Positions 1 to 10,570 of a stretch of DNA of 64,000 bases are shown here, piece by piece; within the stretch, counting starts at the first letter, position 1; each line of letters opens with the position of its first letter. Source of the stretch: Ailurus styani (taxonomy: Eukaryota > Chordata > Mammalia > Carnivora > Ailuridae); contig LNAC01000036.1 in the NCBI GenBank assembly GCA_002007465.1, positions 3,514,353 to 3,578,352 of the forward strand, read 5' to 3'. The translations under genes and the position numbers were made by a program. The notes below the pieces were generated by a model. That model was not told the origin of the DNA. It made no database searches and worked only from the letters and a program-made list of their open reading frames with translations.

Positions 1-220
1 CATGGAACGGAAGCATCAGCCCCTCTAGGGAGATGGATAGGCAGCTCCACGAGGCTGCGCTGCACCCAAGACCTCACAGCCCAGGAACAGGGGCTGGGCC
101 CCTTCCTCCCTACACCCACGGGGTCTGTGAACACTTCTACCCTCCGGACGGCAGTTACTGAGGCTTCCAGCTCTGTGGGAGAGCAAACCCTGAAGCAGGA
201 GCTGAGGCGGGGCTCCCCAG
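1..220. other. GC-rich noncoding DNA
   Basis: No gene or recognisable repeat seen before the tandem duplication. Confidence 0.5.
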
Positions 221-322
221 CATGCTGACACCGCTGCAGCGGCTCCACAGGGGAGCACCGGCTGTCCTCCCCATGCTGACACCGCTGCAGCGGCTCCACG
301 GGGGAGCACCGGCTGTCCTCCC
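221..322. repeat. 51-bp tandem duplication, two copies
   Basis: Copies at 221-271 and 272-322 differ at one base (cacag versus cacgg). Each contains the perfect 12-bp palindrome ccgctgcagcgg. Confidence 0.95.
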
Positions 323-1894
323 CAGGACAGCTAGTGACGGGCACTGCTCCCCCACCTGGCCCCCCTTCGCCCGGCCAGGCACCGGGACCTGGGAATCCCT
401 GGCTCCCAGCCCAGGACAGCAGGCCCCACCCGTCTGTTCTGGGGTGTATGCATAGGTGGCAGAGCCTGAGAGGGTGTGGCGGGTCACAGACGTAGGATAA
501 ATGCAGCTTTGAGGAAACCGAGTGAGGATTCCTTCCGGCCCTGCCTGCTGCCCACGGCTCTCGCAAGCCCCTGACACATGCAGGTGTGTGGGAGGGAAAG
601 CCCCACGGGGTCAGGAACACCCCTACCCAGGTAACGGGCCCATTGGATGGGGAGAGCAAGGGGCAACATTGGCTCCCTGATGTCTCAGGGGTGGGTGTGC
701 CCCCTTCCGGACCCCTCCCTCACACCCTCCAGACTCACTCCCGCCTGGATTCTGGGGCGCCTTCCACCCAGCCCACCTGATGATTGGGAGGCCATGGGAG
801 TCTCCCAAAGATGCCACTGGGTGGCGCTAATGGTGGGCTTCTGGGCACAGTGACAGGCAAGGCTCCGGAGCCCCACCTGCACCCCCCCCAAACATCGCCT
901 GAAGCCAGCTGGATGACCAGCGGGCTGGATGCTTAGGGACTTAATGCCTGGGGACCACTTGGGACTTGGACACCCCTCCCACTCAGGGCCAGAAAAGCCT
1001 GGGGCTGGAAGGAGCCGTGAAGAACCCCACCTGCTGCTCAAGTTCCCTCTACAAGTCCCTGTATGACTCGAACACTTGGAGGGATGGGAAGCTCACTACC
1101 TCAAGTGGAAGCAGCCATCTGTGGTGCCATGGGCAAGGGTCCAGGCCTGGGTTCAGGCCCCCACTACCACCAACTGTCCAGGGAACTTGAGATCTGCTTC
1201 CTTGTCTGTGAAACGTAGATAAGGATTCAAATCTCCAAGGGCCAGCAGCACCCAAGACTGGATGAGGGTCTTCGTAGGCAGTGAAGCTCTATGTACTAGC
1301 GGTGGGGGAGGGGGGTGTTTATGAGTCTCTCCAAGGGTTTGGCATGTGGCCAGATGGTGACACAGCCAGAGGAGCAGTGGGCAGAGGGCGCCAGGCCAAA
1401 CATGACTCAGTTGCTCCCGCTAGCCACTGGGGTTCACTCCTCACATTTGTCACCATGAAGACAGGTGGGTCTAGGCAGTTGTCCCCCCTGTCACAGGGTC
1501 AGAGACCCAAGGTGCTAATCACAGAGCCCACCCTGAGAGCCATACTTGTCCAGGGACCCAGAGGGGGGCCAGCCACCCAGTGCAGGCGAGGGGCGGAGAA
1601 GCAACCACAGAGGGCTGCCCAAGGAAACAAGCCCAACTTGAACTCAGGCCTCCCCTGCAGGCACAGGACAATGGCCAAGCGGGTCAGGCCTGGGGTCACA
1701 GAGAGGAGTAGCAGGGAGCCCCGTTCTTGAAGGCCTCCATGCCAGCAGATCAAGACCTCACTGGATGGGAGTGTCCAAGGGCCCCCATGAGCTCTCGGGG
1801 CCTGGTGACTTTCCCAATGACATCATGGGAGCTCAAGGCTAATGCTCCTGGATAAAGTCACTGTTGCTTTCTGAGATCTTGGTGGGGGCCCAAA
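323..1894. other. GC-rich noncoding DNA, no gene seen
   Basis: Open frames here are short, overlap on both strands and resemble no family I know. One CTCF-like motif lies at 814-827. Confidence 0.5.
814..827 (+). promoter_or_regulatory. CTCF-like core motif
   Basis: ccactgggtggcgc matches 13 of 14 positions of the CTCF core CCASYAGRKGGCRS. Motif evidence only. Confidence 0.4.
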
Positions 1895-2095
1895 TCAGTG
1901 GCAATGACAGTATCACTTATGGTGAGCCGAGCACTACAAAGCACTTAAAATACAGTGGCTCAATTAACCTTCTCAAGGGACCATTACCAGCCTCATTTTA
2001 AAGACGAGGGGAACAAGGCAGAGAGAGGCCAATACGCCTGTCTAAGTCCACACAGTTGATGGAGCCGGGACAGAACCGGGCAGCCCCTGGGCCAC
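1895..2095 (+). repeat. MIR element
   Basis: Shows the MIR order: gagccgagcacta, cattttaaagacgaggg, aggcagagagagg, then tccacacagtt and a diverged 3' part. Confidence 0.75.
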
Positions 2096-2239
2096 CACGT
2101 TGGGCTGCCTCTCCCAGGGGCACCGCTGAGCTGGGTGATGGAGGAGCAAAGGTCTGGGACAGCTCAGCCTGGGGCTCTACTGCCCATGGGGCCGCAGGCG
2201 GCAGCCGTCTCGGCTCATCCCCCACGCGGTCTCGAATGT

Positions 2240-2350
2240 TAGAGACTTAGGTGTCTTCATCCCCATTTTACAGCCTAAGTAAAGAGGCTTTGAGAGATTG
2301 AGCAACTTGCTCAAGGTCACTTTTCCAGGATTTGAACCTCATTCTAACTC
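2240..2350 (+). repeat. MIR fragment
   Basis: Contains ccccattttacag, the MIR core, followed by gagcaacttgctcaaggtcac and a tttgaacctc segment. Confidence 0.75.
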
Positions 2351-3172
2351 AGCCACCACGTGACCCTGAAGACAAAATCATTATCCCGGGTTTAGGGAAG
2401 ACTTCTCAAAGCTGCGCAATGAGCTGAATACACACTTCGCACCTCTGGGCTGTTCCAGATCCCAGCAAACACCCTGCTAGGGGGTGGGACTTTCAGCTCT
2501 GTGTATTGTGGGGACACAGAGGTCCAGGCAGGTGACAACCTCGGGCCTTGAAAGACAAGGCCAGGGCTTCTGCGAGGGGGAAGGCAGAGACCTGAGGACA
2601 GGGCAGAGGGGCCTGAAAGGGGGCTCGAGTCTCTCATTGTTGCTTATCTGGAGTTCACCAAAGTGGCCCTGAGCCAGGGGCGCTGGGCTAGAGCCATTAG
2701 CTGCAGACTGGCCAGCCTTGCAGGGAGCTGGGGCAGGGCTGGCTTCGGCAGCGAGGCTGCCGTCCCCCGCCCCCCCAGGCTGCCTCCCAGTAACATAGAG
2801 CCCCATGCACTGATGCCTAGAAGCTCTGCCCCTTTATCCAGGGCTCAGCCTTTATCTCTGCCTGCCTGGAAGTGCCACGCACACCACAAACTGTCAGAGC
2901 CTGAGCCTGCTCATGAGCCCAAGGTTCTCCCCGAGGCCACCTAGACCCTCCCACCAAAGGGCGAGTTAGGCGGGAGGGGGGAGGGCGAGGTCCTGCCAGA
3001 ATCCAGGCGGCCCCAGCTCTCCCCAGCCGGAGGCAGGATGAAGTCCCCCCCCAAACCCTGGGTTGTTGCAAATTGTCCCTGGGCCTCAGTGACTCCGTTT
3101 GCCCGGCGTGGAGATCTTAGGATAAAGGCTGACTTAGACGGGCCATTAGATGGGCCAGCGCTGCTCTGATTG
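2351..3172. other. GC-rich noncoding DNA
   Basis: No gene or clear repeat seen. Confidence 0.5.
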
Positions 3173-4438
3173 CTTCACCACAATCACTCCTCGAGTTTAC
3201 AGCAGCCCCCCAACGGGGACACTCTTGTTACCCACTTTTTCCAGATGAGGACCCTGAGGCAGACGCCCCAGGTCACACCACCAGAGAGGAACACAGCCAC
3301 GACTCTCCCCAGGCAGACCGGCCTCGCTATCCCGACACCCCGGCAGAGCGCGGGCTCGCCAGGGGCAGGGCTGGGCTCCCAGACAAGGGCACCCAGCCCG
3401 GAGCGCGGCCCGGCCCGGGGGCCCCCTCCCGACTCAGGGGGCAGGGGGCGCACGGTGAGCAAGACCGCACGCTCCGGAGCCCCGAACACCAGCAGTTCCT
3501 CGTGGCTCAGCCTCCCGGGCGTCCGCGTCCTCGCCTCTCAAGGGGACAGTCAGGAGCAGCGGCCTGGCGGGAGCGAGGGCGTGTGCAGAGCGCGGAGCCC
3601 AGGGCCCAGCACGCTGTGCGGGCAGGGGAGCTCCGGGTGTCCCAGCTCAGGCCAAGCCCCCAGGGAACCAGGGAGAGTCTGGGGCGTGAGGGGCCTGGGC
3701 GGGTGCCTCGGCCCACCTGTTCCAGCCTAGACCGGCCCGGGCGGGGGTCAGCAATTGTGTGTCCCCGGCTCCTCCCACGCCCTCGGCCCCTCTCCCCAGC
3801 AGCCCAGGCCTGACCCCAGAATCTGCGGGACTCCCCGAGGGCCTCAAGGAACTCCCGGTGGGGCATGAGGCCCGGACGGCTGGAGGGGAAGCCTGGGGGG
3901 CTCGAGGCCCAGCCAGCCCCTCCCCACGGTCTGAGACACCCCTTTGTGCCCACCCAGCCCCACTCCCCACTCGCCATCTGCCTGGTCCCCCGGCTCCTGC
4001 TTCCCCGACTGTTAGGTTTGCTCACATGACGTCCCCATCTGCTGGGAATCAGGAGGCAGGGACTGGGGGTGCCTGGCCCGACATCCCCACTGCCTCCTCC
4101 ATGCCCTGCCCCCACAGCCCTGCCCCTGACTCTTCACCCCTGCCCTGCAGGAGCCCACCTGTGCCCACATGCCTGGGAGGGGCCCCGTCCCCACCCCCAC
4201 CTCCGCCCCCACACGCAGCTCTGCTGAGGACCAGGGGACCTGTGGCCCGGCTCAGCCAGAGCACGGGGCACGGTCCACGTGGTCCCCTTCATGGCCGTGC
4301 CTGCCTCCCCCTCCCGTCTTTGTCATGCCCGCCCTGCCAGGAAGGCGATGGCTGCAGTACACAGACCCTGCCTCTCTCATCTACCCTCCCTTCAGCTGGG
4401 GCCCCCTCCCCCTCTGTCCCCACAGCCCCGAAGCTGCC
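3173..4438. repeat. Segmental duplication, copy A
   Basis: Matches 22965-24230 at a constant offset of 19792 bases, so no net indel. My manual count finds about 23 mismatches in 1.25 kb (about 98% identity). The left end starts in MIR-like sequence; most of the block is GC- and CpG-rich. Homology stops within a few bases after cacagcc at 4427. Open frames inside are not genes (see rejected list). Confidence 0.93.
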
Positions 4439-6956
4439 TTCCAAGCACAAGCCAGGGATGGACCCCACAGCCTGGGCATCACAGCCTTACCCTCCCCATC
4501 CGGTTGGGGTCACAGCTGGGGCACCCAGCCCCCACCCCCTGCACCCATCTGACCAGGCTGCTGGCCGCAGTGCCATTCCCCGTCTGCAGAGCACAGTGAG
4601 ACCTGCCGGCTTGGCGCTCCAGGCCCCATAAAGTGACCTGCGGTAGGTCTCAGTGCCATCACCTGCCCCATCTCCCGGCTCCTGTGGTTCCCAGACCTTT
4701 TCCATGGGGTGGCCACTGCCCAAAACCCTCTGCCCTCCTCCCCATCCACATATGCGCACATCAGTCAACCCTTTCCCCTTCCCCACATGTCTCCAAGCCC
4801 AGCCAGGTCCTCCTCCCGGCTCAGAAAGCTCTCTTCCCCTCCATGAGCGACATTCTGTCACTCCTCAGCCCCAGATCCTCGCTGTCTCATTTATCTGTGT
4901 CCCTGACGAGGCGGGGTGTGGCAGCCAGGCTGACCAGTCCTGTCCAGGGGTGCAGGGCTCTAACGCTGGCATCCACAGTGCACGCGGGCTCCCCAGCACA
5001 GCCTCTCCCCCGGCCTCTCCCCCACGGACCGCACCCCGACTGGTGTCATTCACACGCTGACACCCTTGGAGCCAAGCCCCTGGGCCACAGGCAGGGCGAG
5101 CTATCATCACCCCTACACACCCATTTAGCAGCTGGGACAACTGAGACCCAGTGAGAGAGGCGAGGCAAGGTGCCGTGACTGAGGAGGATCTGCATCTCAG
5201 ATCCCCAGGGTCCCAAAGGGGATTAAGTCTGGCCCCCAAACCAGTCCAACCTGCAGACACTGGCAGGAAGTCCCCAGAGGACCCTGGCCTGGGCTCTGGG
5301 GAACCAAATCAACAGCTGGTGGCTCTCACTGACGGGGGAGGCTTCTTCCCCCTCAGTCTCCAGCCCTAAGAAAGCATCTCTGCCCTCGGGGGACCCACAG
5401 TGAGGGGGCGGGGGCTTGGCCCTGAGTCTGGGCCACCCACGAGTTCTCAGACACCTTAATTGTCTCATTCATTGCCCCCACCCCCAGGATATCAGGCACA
5501 CAGTAGGCACTCAATAAATGCTTACAGGAATAACTTCCTTAGTGCTCTGGCGCCACAAAGACCCTCTGACCCACTCCACCAGGCGGGATGGGAGTTGGGG
5601 TGCAGGGGTGAGAGGTGCCGGTCTCAATATACACACCCCAACCCTCCTCAGTAAAATAAGCATGAGTCCCTCCCGTGGGGCCACGGGAGACCCTAGCTTG
5701 GCCCCGCAGGAAGGAGGCTGGCTGGGGAAGAGGAGGGAATGGGAACCAGCAGATGCCCCTGGCTGCAACGGGGCGGGCGCGGCGGTAGCGCCGGGAGAGG
5801 AATTCCTATCAGTGCCATACACACGGGAGCGCCAGGGTCCGGTGGTTAGTGGGCAGCGGGCTCCAGCCGCAAATTCTGCTTCCCCATCTACCTGGCCCTA
5901 CTTCCCAGGACCGGCTCTCAGACCCCACAGCCGGGACCACAGTGGCCTGGGTGGTGAGGAGCCAGACTTCCCCTGGCTCACTTGGGCACCCCGGGCCCAG
6001 CCCAGGGCATCTGTGGAAAAAGCCCTTCCTCCCCAAGGCTGGACCCTGGCCCTTTATCCCTAGTGACCTGGGCGCCTCAGTTTTCCCATCTGTGTAGTGG
6101 GAGCAGGAGTGGGAAGTTATCTCACAGACCAGAGAGCAGACCTCAGCTTCCTGGACCTAACGACTACACCACCATGAGCCTCAGTTTCCCTAGCTAACAA
6201 ACGGCGAGAGGCTCCGAGAGATTCCGTCCTCTGGGGCCCCATCCCCTGCTGAGACACCTCCCTGTCCATCCCGGCCAACCCTGGAGACCGCGCACGGCGT
6301 AGATCATCCGGGCTGGCTGCCACCAAGAGACCTCCCAATTCCTCGCTCCACCACCACCCTGCCCTCCGCCCCACACACCGCATCCCTCCCCCTTCCCGCT
6401 GTCACACCCTCCATCTGGTACCTGCTGCCGGAGGAAGGTCCTGTGCGGGGCCAGGCAGCTGGAATGCCTTTCACGATTCACCTCAGAGGCTTGACCCACC
6501 CGCCAGGCTCCGGCTGCCCCCAGTGGGCAGGCTGGTGAGCGGGGGAGGCTCCCAGCTCCTCTCTTGCGGCAGAGCAAGGCGGGCAGGGAGCCGCGGAGGC
6601 CGCGGCGTATGTTTGCGGGGGGGGGGGGACGCCCCCCTCCTGGCCCGGCTCGGCTCCTCCCTCTTCCCTAGCTTGGCTGGGATGACGGGACCTTACGTGA
6701 GTCACACACAGATTTCTCAGAGGGAGCCTGGGAAGGGGCAGGGCCGAGAGAGCTCTGGCGGTGACCCTGGGGGATGCCCGTGACTCAGCGCTGGGCAAGG
6801 GGGCACCTCAGCCTCACCCCCCATCCAGGCAGACAGGTGCCAGGCTCCGTGGACAGACAGCCCCGCTGCGGATAACTCTGCCTCCCCGCCCTCCATCTGT
6901 CGCTTCCCCCTACCCCCTGGGGCTCTTCTCCCCAAAGTTCCCGCAGAGAAGCCAGG
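4439..6956. other. GC-rich noncoding DNA
   Basis: Holds a MIR-like fragment near 5095-5200 and an L2 tail near 5485-5540. No coding gene. A G-run of about 11 lies near 6620. Confidence 0.5.
5485..5540 (+). repeat. L2 3'-end fragment
   Basis: Contains the L2 tail 'cagtaggcactcaataaatg'. Confidence 0.7.
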
Positions 6957-6970
6957 GTTGCCATGGCAAC
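6957..6970. promoter_or_regulatory. Perfect RFX X-box palindrome
   Basis: gttgccatggcaac is a perfect 14-bp palindrome and fits the RFX X-box GTNRCC-N2-RGYAAC on both strands. By synteny this lies upstream of ADGRG1, whose human noncoding exon 1m has an RFX-bound upstream element. Assignment to that element is inference. Confidence 0.6.
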
Positions 6971-7590
6971 GGGCCCCACAGAGGCTGCCCTCCCCCCCCC
7001 CAGGCCCAGGCGACAACTGCCCCTTCCTGAAGGAGAGTCGAGAGAGTCCAGCCTCCTTGGCAGCAGACAGGAGCCGGCACTGACCGGCAGAGCGGAAAGC
7101 TCTAGAGAAGGCGTTGGGGGGAGGGGAGGTGTCAGGTGCCTTGGCATGTGGCCAGCCAGGCCATGCACAACTGACCACCTGACCTCGAGCCCTCCTTGAG
7201 CCCCAGTTGTCATAGCAAAGGGACATATCTCAGTGCTCCCAAGTTTCGATATTCCAAGACTCCCGTTCCCGATTCTGAGACCCCAGGGGTACATCTGCTG
7301 GGTCAGAGGAAACTGAGGCCCAGGTGAAGAACCATCCCTGGTGGCTTCCAAAAGCCCAAAGAGAGAAATTTGGAAGTGGGCTGATGCCTGCATACCCTTC
7401 TGGCCACCGGCCTGTCAGCGGCTCACCCCAATTGCTAAGGTTCATACCCACCCTGAGAGTCAGGAAGCTCCGGACAGCTCAGGGCCTGCCCTGCAGGCTA
7501 GCTAGATCTCCCCATCTTCCCTCATCTCCACCCGATTCCCAAGACAAATGTGCCATAGGAATTTCACAATATAATGGGGGTAAGGGATGA
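6971..7590. other. GC-rich noncoding DNA
   Basis: No gene seen. Contains a C-run at about 6989-7000. Confidence 0.5.
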
Positions 7591-7594
7591 CAGC

Positions 7595-7890
7595 AACAAT
7601 AATAACAATAATGATTACATTTACTGACCATTTACTGCATTCCAGAACCTTCCCTCCCACCATCACTGTAGCACCACAGGACAGCGGCGAGGAAAACATG
7701 TTGCTCAGGCCAGTGCCTGGCACTTGATGAGCCCTCAATAAATATTTGCTGTGAATGTGGTGATCGAGAGGGGAGAGCACAAGGCAGAGAAACGCAGCTC
7801 AGAGAAGGGAATTCACTCACCCAAGGTCACCCAGCTAGGAAGCGGCAGAGCTGGGATGGAGGCCCAGGCAGTCTGGCTCCACACCGCCCT
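7595..7890 (+). repeat. MIR/L2 composite
   Basis: The left part has an MIR-like start (aataataacaataatgattacatttactg). The middle, 7705-7760, is an L2-type tail (agtgcctggcac...cctcaataaatatttg). The right part has 'caaggtcacccagctaggaa', typical of MIR. Confidence 0.7.
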
Positions 7891-8880
7891 CCTGAGCACT
7901 TATAAATGCAGCCTCCCCAGACCCCTGGCACGGGGCCTGGGCACTGTAGGCCCCTTCTCTTCGTGCAGGGATCTGCATTCTAGAAAAGGGACCTGGAAAA
8001 ATCCCCTAAGGCCACATGAATGGAAGCTTTTTAGGCAGTCTAGGAGGCCAGGGGTCCGCTGCAGGACAGGTACCCCCCACCCGCCTGCACAGATACAAGC
8101 CACAGGGAGAAAGGCGATAAAGCTGACGCTGAGGGTCAGGGAGGCCCCTAGGCCAGAGCTGCCAGGAAGCAGGGCCGTGCTCTCCAAGCAGTCGGCCCCC
8201 CAGGTGGGCTGTAGCCGAAGCCCACGGCAGGCGGGCACTGTGGGCACTTGGCCCGTGTCTGGCCCACGGTTCCCTCTCACGGCCACAGTGGGCACTCGCT
8301 CACTGCCGGGGGCGGGCGGTGGGGCCAGGAAACAACAGAGCGGAAGTGAGTTATCCTAAAAGGATGTGGAGTCCCTGACGTGCAATGTCCCTGAGCAAGT
8401 TACCGCCTCTAAGCCTCAGTTTCTCCGAGGTCTGCCCTTCAGGGCTAGGCCGGCTGGCAGCCACGGCAGACTCAGCTGTCCTCCGCGGTCCAGGCCGGCA
8501 GGAAGCAGTCCGTCCCAACACGCACGCCCCACAGAGGCTGCTGACCAACCCCTCACAGGTGGAGTGGTGAAGGCACCACTCTCTGGGCAGGACATCTGAG
8601 CAAGGGACACAGAAGTCTGGAGCCAGCTGCCCTTCGGGCCACATGGCAAAGGTCCATGTGGTGGACTGGCCAGGCAGGAGAGAGCTCGCCAAGCTCCGCC
8701 CGCTGTGTCGCCATCAGGCTTCTCGGAGACCTGCTTCGTGCTGGGCACTGTGCCAGGCTCCAGGGCAGGGGCGGACAGTGGGCCCACCCTGCCCTGAGTC
8801 TGGCTTACATCGGGGTGACACTGGGAGTCAGTTCCTGGCATTGCAGAGCTCCCAGAGTGCTCTGGGGGTCACAAATGAGA
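7891..8880. other. Noncoding DNA, no gene seen
   Basis: GC-rich, no long conserved-looking frame and no young repeat. Confidence 0.5.
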
Positions 8881-8884
8881 AACC

Positions 8885-9090
8885 CAATCAATTACTGTTC
8901 ATCACGATAGTACCTATTACCAGTACTAATAACAGGACCAGCGACAGCTGCCATGTCCGTAGGGTTCCCTGTGCAAGATGCTCTGTTTTAGGGGGACTGT
9001 TCTCATTTCATTCCCCCCAAACCTGTGGGCTGGGTCCCACTGGTATTTTAGAGACCCAAAGTAATTCAGCAAGAGAAACCCCGGTTTGGA
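8885..9090 (+). repeat. MIR element, diverged
   Basis: Order of segments (aataacaggaccagcgac, tctcatttcattcc, agagacccaaagtaattcagc) follows MIR. Confidence 0.6.
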
Positions 9091-10085
9091 CTTGAGGGGC
9101 TTATGCCAGCAACGTGGGTGGGCCGGGTGGAGGGGAGGTCCGGTGGGGCACACTGGAGAACATAGAGGGAGAAGCTGGGGGGGACACTTTGGTCCAAGAA
9201 CCCGAAGCAGGGCTAGGACCCCCTAGCCCACATGTGAAGGAAGGGGAAGGAAGAGGTGTCAGAAACTGCCCTGAAGCATGGGGGGCGACGGGGGGGTGCA
9301 GATCTGGGAGGCAGGGAAGAGGCTGCCCTTGGGTACAGTGGAATGGGGGGGCCCTATGACATGTGGGGGAGCCTTCCAACAGGCCACTGGAAACACATTG
9401 CTGGGGCTCAGGGCTGAAGGGCTGGGGTCTCCTGGGGCCCAGAGAAAGTCACGTGCATCACCGGCTGGCGACAGAGGCCAGGGGCAGGGTTGGGAGTGCC
9501 AAAAGGTGAAGGTGCAAAAGGGTCTTCATTCGAAGGGCTGAAGGAGAGGCTGGGAGCCTGGGCTCTGGGCTCAGGCTGACCGGCTTCTCCTCCCCGCTCT
9601 GCCAGCTGGGAAACTCAGGAACCGTCTCTCCCGCCACCCACCTTCTCCCCTGTCATGGGGAGACAGGACCAGCCCCACAGGTAAGAATGAACGAGGCCAC
9701 ACACATAAAGCTCGCAGCCTGGGCACAAGTGAGCAGCCCTGATGTCCTTGCGAGGGCTCTATTGTTCAGAGCAGCCTGCACATGAAACAGAAACAGGACT
9801 GCTGGACAGGTGGGAGCTGACCTGTGAACGTGCGTGGCCCCCAGGACAGGGTAAGAGGACCGAGCTCCCTGGGCGCCGCTGTGACAGAGCTGGGGGAGAG
9901 GGCTTTGCCTTCTCCATCCTCAACTCCTGCCCCCCCAGGGCAGTATGAGCCAGCCTTGCAGACAGTGAGGAGCTGTGCCCTCCTGTGGGAAGGGTCACGG
10001 GCAACCACTGGCTGCTTGGGGGTGGGTTTTTATTGGACGGGAGCACTTCAAGTCTACCCTTGTCCCTTTGCAAGCTGAGTAGCCT
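9091..10085. other. GC-rich noncoding DNA
   Basis: No gene seen. 9570-9640 resembles a minus-strand MIR fragment. Confidence 0.45.
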
Positions 10086-10099
10086 TGTAAAGCACTGAG

Positions 10100-10570
10100 C
10101 GCCAGGCCTGGCACACAGTAGGTGCATGACAAATACTGGCCAATGTCATTGCGGTTATCATAAAGTCAACACAGATGCCAAAGGCCTGGCACTCCACAGT
10201 TTGCAAAGTCCTTTCTTTTTTTAAAAAATTTTATTTATTTGTCAGAGAGCGTGAGAGAGAAGGCACAAGCAGCGGGAACGGCAGGCAGAGGGGGAGGCAG
10301 ACTCCCCGCTGAGCCGGGAGCCCGACCTGGGACTCCATCCCAGGACCCTGGGATCACGACCTGAGCCGAAGGCAGATGCTTAACACACTGAGCCACCCAA
10401 GCATCCCAGCAAAGTCCTTTCATGGCTAGCATCTCCTCTACAAAATAGTGATGACTATTCCCATTTAACAGAGATGAAAACTGAGGCTTGAAAAGAGAAA
10501 CTTCCCAAAGCCTCATGGCAGGTCGGCACCAGAGCCGGGACGCGAACCTGGGTCCTGGGATCCAGACCCC
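10100..10570 (+). repeat. L2 tail plus MIR, split by a SINE
   Basis: 10100-10140 is an L2-like tail (ctggcacacagtaggtgcat). MIR sequence at 10160-10215 resumes at 10422-10570 (ttcccatttaacagagatgaaaactgaggc). Confidence 0.75.
10216..10408 (-). mobile_element. Carnivore SINE (SINEC)
   Basis: Full-length, minus orientation, ending in tgggtggctcag on that strand. Flanked by the perfect 13-bp duplication gcaaagtcctttc at 10203-10215 and 10409-10421. Confidence 0.95.
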
